From Kiritimatiellia bacterium (GTDB lineage Bacteria > Verrucomicrobiota > Kiritimatiellia > SLAD01): a stretch of 29,467 nucleotides of DNA. The DNA lies in NCBI GenBank assembly GCA_007125875.1, contig SLCI01000220.1, positions 1-29,467 of the forward strand, in the 5' to 3' direction. Shown here in pieces: positions 25,001 to 29,467 of the stretch (its first letter is position 1; each line of letters begins with the position of its first letter). Under the pieces are notes generated by a model, which saw only the letters and a list, made by a program, of their open reading frames with translations, searched no databases and was not told the DNA's origin. A program made the position numbers and the translations under genes.

Positions 25001-26661
25001 TGCAGTGAGGTGACCAGCTCTTCGCGGATGGCGTCCAGCGGGGGATTGGTGACCTGTGCAAATAGTTGCTTAAAGTAGTCGTAGAGCGAACGTGACCGAT
25101 TTGACAGCACAGCCAAAGGCGTGTCATCGCCCATGGAGCCAATCGCTTCTTTACCCAGTTTGGCCATGGGCCCGAGAATGATCTTCAAATCTTCAAGCGT
25201 GTAACCAAACTGCTGTTGACGTGTCAGCAACGTCTCAAAGTCGGCATGGGGGATCTTGGCCGGTTGCGGCAAGCGATCGAATAGGATCAAGCACTTATTC
25301 AGCCACGCGCGGTAGGGACGACGTGCCGCCATCTCGCTCTTGATTTCCTCGTCATCAATAATTCGGCCTTGCTCCGTGTCGACTAGGAACATCTTGCCAG
25401 GTTGCAAACGACCTTTGGCGGCGACATTGGCCGGATCGACCTCAATCACGCCCGACTCCGAGCCCATGATCACAAAGCCATCCTTGGTGACCGTGTAGCG
25501 CGATGGGCGCAATCCGTTGCGGTCCAATACCGCTCCGATACACTTACCATCCGTGAACGGAATGGAGGCCGGACCGTCCCACGGCTCCATCATCGAGGCA
25601 TGATATTCATAGAAGGCGCGCTTATCGTCATCCATCGTTTCGTGATTCTGCCATGCCTCAGGAATCAGCATCATCATGGCATGAGGCAACGAGCGGCCGG
25701 TGTGATAAAGCAGTTCCAGCGCATTATCCAGCGCCGCCGAATCGCTTGCGCCTGGCGCAATGATTGGTAGGAGCTTCGCAATATCGTCACCGAATAGATC
25801 GGACTTGAATTTATACTGTCGCGCATCCATCCAGTTGGTGTTGCCGCGCACCGTGTTGATCTCACCATTATGGCAGAGGAAGCGGAAGGGCTGGGCCAGA
25901 TCCCAGGTCGGGAAGGTATTGGTGCTGTAGCGCTGATGGACCAAAGCGAGGCCACTCACCATGTCGGAATCGCCGAGATCGGAATAGAATGGGGTTATCT
26001 GGTCAGCCAGCAATAAGCCTTTGTAGACGAGCGTTTGAGACGACAAGCTGGAGATGTAGAAGTACAACTTTTCCGTAATCGCTGATTCGCGTACCGCTCG
26101 TTCAGCGAGCTTACGAATCACGAACAATTTACGCTCGAAATGGGCCGTATCCTCAATCCCTGCGCCGCGCTTGATGAACACTTGTTCAATCATCGGTTCA
26201 ACAGCGCGAGCAATATCGCCTAAATACTCGTTATGAATCGGTACGGTGCGCCAGCCGAGAAACTCCTGACCCTCAGCCTTGACCACTTCTTCCAGTGTCT
26301 GACGACAAAAGGCGCGCTCTTTTTCATCTCGCGGCAAGAAAACGACGCCTGCCGCATAATCATCTGGATCACCTACGTTTATACCTTCTGCACCCGCCAC
26401 TTTGCTGATGAACTCATGCGGCATTTGCATCAATATGCCCGCTCCATCACCGGTTTTTTCGTCACAACCGCAGGCACCACGATGCGATAGATTCTCCAGA
26501 ATCTGGAGCGCGTCTGAAATAATACTGTGCGATTTTAGCCCCTTGAGGTTGCAAATCATGCCGACGCCGCACGCGTCATGTTCAAAGGACGGGCTGTATA
26601 AACCCTGTGCTTTCGGGTAGCCCCCGTTTAATCGCTGATGGTAATCCACTATATTCGTCAT
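22084..26661 (-). CDS. gltB: Glutamate synthase large subunit
   Basis: This is the amidotransferase and synthase subunit of GOGAT: it hydrolyses glutamine and adds the ammonia to 2-oxoglutarate. The 1525-residue length is normal. Domains run in order: a class II glutamine amidotransferase beginning at C31 (HDACGVGMICN) to about 430, a central domain to about 780, the FMN-binding synthase domain (KTGAMSYGSIS and GGKSNSGEGGEDEDRF near 890-930), the 3Fe-4S motif CIMMRVCHLNTC near 1140, and a C-terminal GXGXG domain. C31 as N-terminal nucleophile implies removal of a 30-residue propeptide. I chose the start at 26661 (MTNIVDYHQRL) over the in-frame ATG at 26724, which would fall at or next to the predicted transcription start. 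Confidence 0.97.
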   Translation of the reverse strand: MTNIVDYHQRLNGGYPKAQGLYSPSFEHDACGVGMICNLKGLKSHSIISDALQILENLSHRGACGCDEKTGDGAGILMQMPHEFISKVAGAEGINVGDPDDYAAGVVFLPRDEKERAFCRQTLEEVVKAEGQEFLGWRTVPIHNEYLGDIARAVEPMIEQVFIKRGAGIEDTAHFERKLFVIRKLAERAVRESAITEKLYFYISSLSSQTLVYKGLLLADQITPFYSDLGDSDMVSGLALVHQRYSTNTFPTWDLAQPFRFLCHNGEINTVRGNTNWMDARQYKFKSDLFGDDIAKLLPIIAPGASDSAALDNALELLYHTGRSLPHAMMMLIPEAWQNHETMDDDKRAFYEYHASMMEPWDGPASIPFTDGKCIGAVLDRNGLRPSRYTVTKDGFVIMGSESGVIEVDPANVAAKGRLQPGKMFLVDTEQGRIIDDEEIKSEMAARRPYRAWLNKCLILFDRLPQPAKIPHADFETLLTRQQQFGYTLEDLKIILGPMAKLGKEAIGSMGDDTPLAVLSNRSRSLYDYFKQLFAQVTNPPLDAIREELVTSLHSTLGARQNLFDETPDHCHQFRINQPILSNRELAQIREMYIGDIRAETLPAVFKAKYGAAGMQRALDELFEAAVDAVDRGATILILSDRSADKEHAPIPMLLAAAGVHHHLIREHRRVHCNLIVESAEPREVHHYALLIGYGIGAINPYLAFETIEEMIARGVTQDVPPETAKKHYIKAIGQGLLKVMSKMGISTLKSYHGAQIFEALGLSAEVIDRYFTGTPSRIGGIGLDVIAEEALIRHRRAYPETKVAENQGLDVGGLYQWRRNGEYHQFNPITVAKLQQATKIRDEKSYQEYADFINQQNTQLGTLRGLLEFKEEPTPVPLDEVEPWTEIVKRFKTGAMSYGSISKEAHEALAIAMNEIGGKSNSGEGGEDEDRFQPDEDGKWRNSAIKQIASGRFGVTSHYLVNARELQIKMAQGAKPGEGGQLPGEKVYPDIAKTRHSTPYVGLISPPPHHDIYSIEDLAQLIHDLKNANAEARINVKLVAEVGVGTVAAGVSKGKADVVLISGFDGGTGASPQTSLKHAGLPWELGLSETHQTLVMNDLRSRIVVECDGQMKTGRDVAVACLLGAEEFGFSTAPLVVMGCIMMRVCHLNTCPVGIATQHPELRKKFVGQPDHVINYFYLVAQELRRIMASLGFRSINEMIGRVDKLKMRDKVEHWKAKHLDLSMVLTKPDVPESVGVYCQQKQDHGLTEALDNELIKLAEPALERAEKVEQPIRIRNINRTVGTMLSSEISRRYGADGLPDDTIVFRCSGSGGQSFCAFGASGLTMHVRGDANDYFGKGLSGARLTIRPPDDSDFVAEDNIIIGNVAFYGATQGEAFIRGMAGERFCVRNSGVNAVVEGVGDHGCEYMTGGRAVILGPTGRNFAAGMSGGIAYVYDSVGDFATNRCNLEMVELESVTEADDIAELRGLIERHIDYTGSEVGQRILKDWSYTLSQFVKVMPTDYKRALERLAKEAAESQDPAAVI

Positions 26662-26691
26662 AATCTCGACTTCCCCCAAATGTATAGACCG

Positions 26692-26714
26692 CACCCCGAA
26701 TAGGGAAAGGGGTG
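26692..26714 (-). promoter_or_regulatory. Hairpin in the gltB 5' leader
   Basis: CACCCC (26692-26697) and GGGGTG (26709-26714) can pair across an 11-nt loop in the predicted untranslated leader, about 30 nt upstream of the gltB start. It is weak by itself and matches no riboswitch or glutamine-sensing RNA I recognise. Confidence 0.3.
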
Positions 26715-26731
26715 GGCGCTGCAACCCCGCT

Positions 26732-26759
26732 AATATAAGCGATCATCGCCTGATGAAAA
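26732..26759 (-). promoter_or_regulatory. Putative gltB promoter with palindrome in the spacer
   Basis: On the minus strand TTTTCA (26759-26754), a 16-nt spacer and TATATT (26737-26732) place transcription start near 26725. The -10 box matches 5 of 6 positions and the -35 box 4 of 6. The perfect palindrome GCGAT-C-ATCGC (26739-26749) lies in the spacer, where a bound regulator would block polymerase. Confidence 0.4.
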
Positions 26760-26806
26760 GCGATAAAACGCCAAAAATGGAAAAAAACAACCCATTTCAA
26801 CTAACT

Positions 26807-26834
26807 TTGTATTCAACAGATACCGTGGTATAGT
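26807..26834 (+). promoter_or_regulatory. Putative promoter of the ferritin-like gene
   Basis: TTGTAT (26807-26812), a 16-nt spacer and TATAGT (26829-26834) lie about 58 nt before the start codon and inside an AT-rich stretch. The boxes match 4 of 6 and 5 of 6 consensus positions. It is divergent from the gltB promoter, and the two share the 26738-26806 interval. Confidence 0.45.
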
Positions 26835-26891
26835 TGTCATTGCAAAAATCACCGAAAACAATGGTCTAACTGAGCGGAAAGGAGTTCAGGC

Positions 26892-27383
26892 ATGAGTGCC
26901 AAAAGATCGAGCAGTAAGAAATCCAATAAGGACGTCAAATCACGCATCATTGATGGGCTTATCGATGCCTACTGGAAAGAGATGGAAACGGTGCAGAGTT
27001 ATGTGGCCGCTTCGCATAATTTGGATGGTGTCGATGCGGAGCCCATCAAGAAGGCACTGGCAGGGGACGTCATGGAAGAAGTCGGACATGCCCAGCAGCT
27101 CGCTAACCGGATTCGCGTCCTAGGCGGCGTCGTTCCGGGCAGTATGTCGTTCAAGCCTTCGCAAAAGAATCTGCAACCGCCCAAGGACTCTACCGATGTG
27201 GTCGCGATCATTAAGGGCGTGATTGAGGCCGAAAATGACGGCATCGACGGGTATATGAAGCTCATACGCCTTTGCGACGGTGTTGACTACGGCACCCAAG
27301 ATCTTTGCATTGCCTTAATGACGGACGAGGAAAACCATCGCCGCGAATTCGAGGGCTTCTTAAAGCAATATAAGAAGCGGTAA
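26892..27383 (+). CDS. Small ferritin-like / bacterioferritin-type diiron protein
   Basis: The 163-residue protein is predicted to be all-helical with a four-helix ferritin-like fold. The spacing of likely diiron ligands follows bacterioferritin: E30 with Y37 in helix A, E63-x-x-H66 (MEEVGHAQQ), E112 or E114 (VIEAENDG) and E146-x-x-H149 (DEENHRRE). Iron binding is therefore likely; storage, oxidation or stress protection are all possible. A lysine/serine-rich N-terminal tail (2-16) could bind DNA or be disordered, somewhat like Dps tails. AAAGGAG lies 7 nt before the ATG. It is monocistronic, divergent from gltB, and is followed after 22 nt by a family B hairpin that may mark the mRNA end. 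The precise subfamily is uncertain. Confidence 0.8.
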   Translation: MSAKRSSSKKSNKDVKSRIIDGLIDAYWKEMETVQSYVAASHNLDGVDAEPIKKALAGDVMEEVGHAQQLANRIRVLGGVVPGSMSFKPSQKNLQPPKDSTDVVAIIKGVIEAENDGIDGYMKLIRLCDGVDYGTQDLCIALMTDEENHRREFEGFLKQYKKR

Positions 27384-27405
27384 GTAGAGGGCATTCAAAT
27401 CGCCC

Positions 27406-27426
27406 CCAGCGAGCTTGTCTCGCTGG
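27406..27426 (+). repeat. Repeat family B, copy 3
   Basis: The stem CCAGCGAG/CTCGCTGG with loop CTTGT is flanked by GCCC upstream and AGC downstream, as in the copies at 14807 and 14907. It lies 22 nt after the ferritin-like gene's stop and could protect that mRNA's 3' end, though no T-run follows. Confidence 0.8.
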
Positions 27427-27483
27427 AGCGGAAGCCTTTGGCATGACTGCATGCGAGTGAGTTGGAGTCGGGCTGGGCGAGAG

Positions 27484-27498
27484 CGGGCTAAATGTCCG
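27484..27498 (+). repeat. Repeat family C, copy 2
   Basis: CGGGCTAAATGTCCG differs in one base from the minus-strand reading of 14665-14679. In this copy the stem carries a G-T type mismatch. Confidence 0.45.
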
Positions 27499-27543
27499 AC
27501 TCGCCCATCGCCTTGCGGCGACCCTCATGAGCAGTAGGCCGGC

Positions 27544-27568
27544 TTGTAGGGCCGCCGTGAGGCGGTTC
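27544..27568 (+). repeat. Repeat family D, copy 3
   Basis: TTGTAGGG is followed by CCGCC-GTGA-GGCGG and TTCTTTC. Compared with copy 1 (ACGCC-GTCA-GGCGT), the outermost stem pair has changed from A-T to C-G on both sides, which preserves pairing. Confidence 0.75.
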
Positions 27569-27578
27569 TTTCAGGCCG

Positions 27579-27599
27579 GGGCGACCTCTATTGTCGCCC
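27579..27599 (-). terminator. Hairpin directly abutting the dinB stop codon
   Basis: GGGCGAC (27579-27585), a 7-nt loop and GTCGCCC (27593-27599) form a perfect 7-bp GC-rich stem ending at the base before the dinB stop. No T-run follows on the minus strand, so intrinsic termination is doubtful. With the preceding family D copy it forms an inward-facing TTGTAGGG...CCCTTAC pair. Confidence 0.4.
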
Positions 27600-28799
27600 T
27601 TACTCGTCCGACAGCGTCCAGTTCCCGCGCCGCAGCGCGTTACGCCCATATTGGTCGCGCAGGGCGTCCACGGCTTGGTCTAGGCGTTCATTCCGCTGTC
27701 GGGCCGATTGATCGTCCGCAACCAATCCGAACAGGTCGGGTTGCTCCTCCGCCACGATCATCGAATCTGTAAACTGGCTCACCCCAAAACCGATCAAGCG
27801 AATCGGTTCCTTGATCCGCTGCGCTTCCAGCAGCCCTAACGCATGACGCAGCAACTCGCGATCGCTCGATATCGGTGATTTGAGCGATTCCTGGCGACTA
27901 TGGGTACGGAAATTGGATGTGCGGAACTTGATGGAGACGCGCAGCGCATACCGCTTCGACTCGCGCAAGCGGTAACCCACTTGCTCGGTCAACTCCAGCA
28001 ACACCTGCCGCAGTACTTCCGGTTCACTGCAATCCTCGCTAAAGGTGTGTTCCCGGGAAATGCTTTTGTCTTCGGTGACGGTTTCGACCGGTCGCTCATC
28101 GATCCCGCGCGCTAAGGCCCATAAGTGTTCGCCAGCCGCGGGTGACTCCATGATCCGACCGAGCTCGGCCACGGATTTGCGCTGTAAATCAGAGATGGTA
28201 AATATTTGGTGCGTGGCCAACTTCTTCGCGTTCACTTTGCCAACGCCCCATATGCGGCGCACCGGTAACGGCGCGAGGAATGCTTGAATCGCCTCTGCGC
28301 CCGGAGGCACAACACAGAGGCCATTTGGTTTCTCGAGGTCGCTTGCTAACTTGGCGAGAAACTTGTTTGTGGCGATCCCCACTGAACAGGGTAGGTCCAA
28401 TGTGGCGGCAATACGTTGCTTGAGCGTGCGTGCCAATTCCGGCGCGTCTTTCCAGTGTCGCATAACGCCGGACACGTCCATGAACGCCTCGTCCAAAGAC
28501 AACGGTTCAATATCGGGTGTGAACTGTTCCAACACGGCACGCAATTGTTCCGAGACTTTGATGTAGTGATGCATTCGCACCGGTAAGAAGATGCCATCCG
28601 GACACAGTCGCCCCGCCGTCTTGGATGGCATGGCCGAATGCACACCGTACTTGCGGGCCTCGTAGGAAGCTGCCGCAACCACCCCGCGTTGATCGGGCGG
28701 CGAGCCGATGATAACCGGCTTGCCTTTGAAGTCGGGATGATCGCGTTGTTCGACAGAGGCGTAAAACGCGTCCATATCCAAATGCAGAATCGTTCTCAT
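27600..28799 (-). CDS. dinB: DNA polymerase IV (Y-family translesion polymerase)
   Basis: This is an error-prone polymerase that copies past damaged bases. The 399-residue protein has the catalytic carboxylates in LHLDMDAFYASVEQ (D8) and SLDEAFMDVS (D103, E104), the steric-gate region FYASVE, and helix-hairpin-helix and little-finger domains after about residue 170. Near the C-terminus QPDLF (353-357) fits a sliding-clamp binding motif, although it is not at the extreme end as in E. coli. A 45-residue basic tail follows. The ATG overlaps the stop of the upstream glycosidase-family gene by 4 nt (ATGA), so expression is probably coupled to that gene. I see no LexA-type box in the window upstream of it. 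Confidence 0.96.
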   Translation of the reverse strand: MRTILHLDMDAFYASVEQRDHPDFKGKPVIIGSPPDQRGVVAAASYEARKYGVHSAMPSKTAGRLCPDGIFLPVRMHHYIKVSEQLRAVLEQFTPDIEPLSLDEAFMDVSGVMRHWKDAPELARTLKQRIAATLDLPCSVGIATNKFLAKLASDLEKPNGLCVVPPGAEAIQAFLAPLPVRRIWGVGKVNAKKLATHQIFTISDLQRKSVAELGRIMESPAAGEHLWALARGIDERPVETVTEDKSISREHTFSEDCSEPEVLRQVLLELTEQVGYRLRESKRYALRVSIKFRTSNFRTHSRQESLKSPISSDRELLRHALGLLEAQRIKEPIRLIGFGVSQFTDSMIVAEEQPDLFGLVADDQSARQRNERLDQAVDALRDQYGRNALRRGNWTLSDE

Positions 28800-29467
28800 G
28801 AAGTCGGTACTCTTAGCCAGACGGTTTGATAGGGGGCCAAACTCACAGTGGCCGGTCGGATGGACAAAAGTTGATCACTAATCAACTCCTCAAGCGTGCG
28901 ACGCTTCGACCACACGCCCCCACAGGCTTGCAGGTCGAGCGACAGGCTCTCGGCGCTGAAGTTGGTGACACAAAGAATGCGTTCACTGCGATCAGGCGCG
29001 ATTCGCTCAATTGCGAATAGTTGCGGATGCAGCGTGAGGACTCGTTGCGCACCTCGCGGATGAAAGGCGGCGTGTGAGCGTCGCACCTGAACGAGATGCA
29101 GGTAGGCATGGAAGATTTCGTGATGCGACGAAGCCTCGTCGTCCAGCATCTCGCTCAACACGGGCCACGGCCATTTCTGCCGGTTAATGCGCCGGTTCTG
29201 TCCGCTGGCTTGTACGCCGAGTTGATCGTTGCACGCCCCGAACAGGCTATTGAAATAGATCGCCGGCATCCCCTGCATCGCCAACATGATCGCTTGCGAG
29301 GACAGAAAGCGTGCTACTTGATTCGGGCTGATCTGTTCGGGCTCTTCCGCGAATAGCCCGAAATAGGTGATGTTCAACTCGTACGGGCTATCGGATCCGT
29401 CACTATTACGCTTGTAGGAAACGCGACCGCCGACGCGCTCCACATGCGCAAGCAATTGCTGGAAGGC
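28796..29467 (-). CDS. GH13 family sucrose phosphorylase-like enzyme, N-terminus beyond the right edge
   Basis: Only the C-terminal 223 residues are visible, and the frame is open to the window edge. The sequence SDSPYELNITYFGLF, then QAIMLAMQGMPAIYFNSLFG, and GQNRRINRQKW is typical of the sucrose phosphorylase / glucosylglycerate phosphorylase / sucrose-6-phosphate phosphorylase subgroup (GH13_18). A C-terminal beta domain follows (FAIERI...ILCVTNFSAESLSL). Such enzymes reversibly phosphorolyse alpha-glucosides to glucose 1-phosphate. The catalytic Asp and Glu lie upstream, outside the window, so substrate cannot be judged. TTG at 29455 is an in-frame internal codon, not the true start. It overlaps dinB by 4 nt. 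Confidence 0.88.
   Translation of the reverse strand, partial: AFQQLLAHVERVGGRVSYKRNSDGSDSPYELNITYFGLFAEEPEQISPNQVARFLSSQAIMLAMQGMPAIYFNSLFGACNDQLGVQASGQNRRINRQKWPWPVLSEMLDDEASSHHEIFHAYLHLVQVRRSHAAFHPRGAQRVLTLHPQLFAIERIAPDRSERILCVTNFSAESLSLDLQACGGVWSKRRTLEELISDQLLSIRPATVSLAPYQTVWLRVPTS

Noticed and set aside
26662..26724. In-frame N-terminal extension of gltB to the ATG at 26724
   Set aside because: The extra 21 residues have no family match, and the predicted transcription start lies at about 26725. The ATG at 26661 has a GGGGAAG site upstream and gives a propeptide of normal size.

Overview
The window looks like chromosomal DNA of a Gram-negative, LPS-making, free-living bacterium. KdsD (Kdo precursor) and GmhA (heptose precursor) imply an outer membrane. 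UppP implies undecaprenyl-phosphate recycling for the cell wall. GltB/GltD imply ammonia assimilation by GOGAT, and KatG implies exposure to peroxide. A member of the PVC group (Kiritimatiellota, Verrucomicrobiota or Lentisphaerota) is my best guess, mainly because accB-accC is followed by an AmaP-type gene and because of the style of the interspersed palindromic repeats. This is an inference: there is no rRNA or other marker here to settle it.

Layout. 1-1758 (minus): kdsD followed by uppP, which runs off the left edge. 1911-5890 (plus): an exported-looking protein-isoaspartate methyltransferase, a large membrane-embedded spermidine-synthase-like protein and a YprB-type DEDD exonuclease, tightly packed. 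5874-6254 (minus): a small membrane protein overlapping the exonuclease tail to tail. 6255-6674: a gene-free repeat cluster. 6675-9742 (minus): fic and katG. 9743-10072: repeats and no gene. 10073-10912 (plus): a transglutaminase-like protein. 10955-14554 (minus): fba with a clear terminator, then pepF-trmB with a 4-nt overlap. 14555-15142: a second gene-free repeat cluster plus the accB leader. 15143-20519 (plus): accB, accC, amaP-like, gmhA, a PfkB kinase and a purine permease, all co-directional with gaps of 9-62 nt. 20523-26661 (minus): gltB-gltD, converging on the permease with only 3 nt between stop codons. 26892-27383 (plus): a small ferritin-like protein. 27384-27599: a third repeat cluster. 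27600-29467 (minus): the 3' part of a GH13 phosphorylase gene coupled to dinB.

Most of the genes are recognisable housekeeping or envelope genes. I found no CRISPR array, prophage, IS element, tRNA or rRNA. The least explained material is in the gene-free gaps. At least three families of short palindromic repeats recur there (called A, B and D below, plus a weaker family C). In families B and D the hairpin stems differ between copies but keep base pairing, which suggests that a structure is conserved rather than a sequence. Other points worth attention are the signal peptides on a SAM-dependent repair enzyme (Pcm) and on UppP, an AmaP-like protein in a Gram-negative acc operon, and the coupling of a sugar phosphorylase to DNA polymerase IV.
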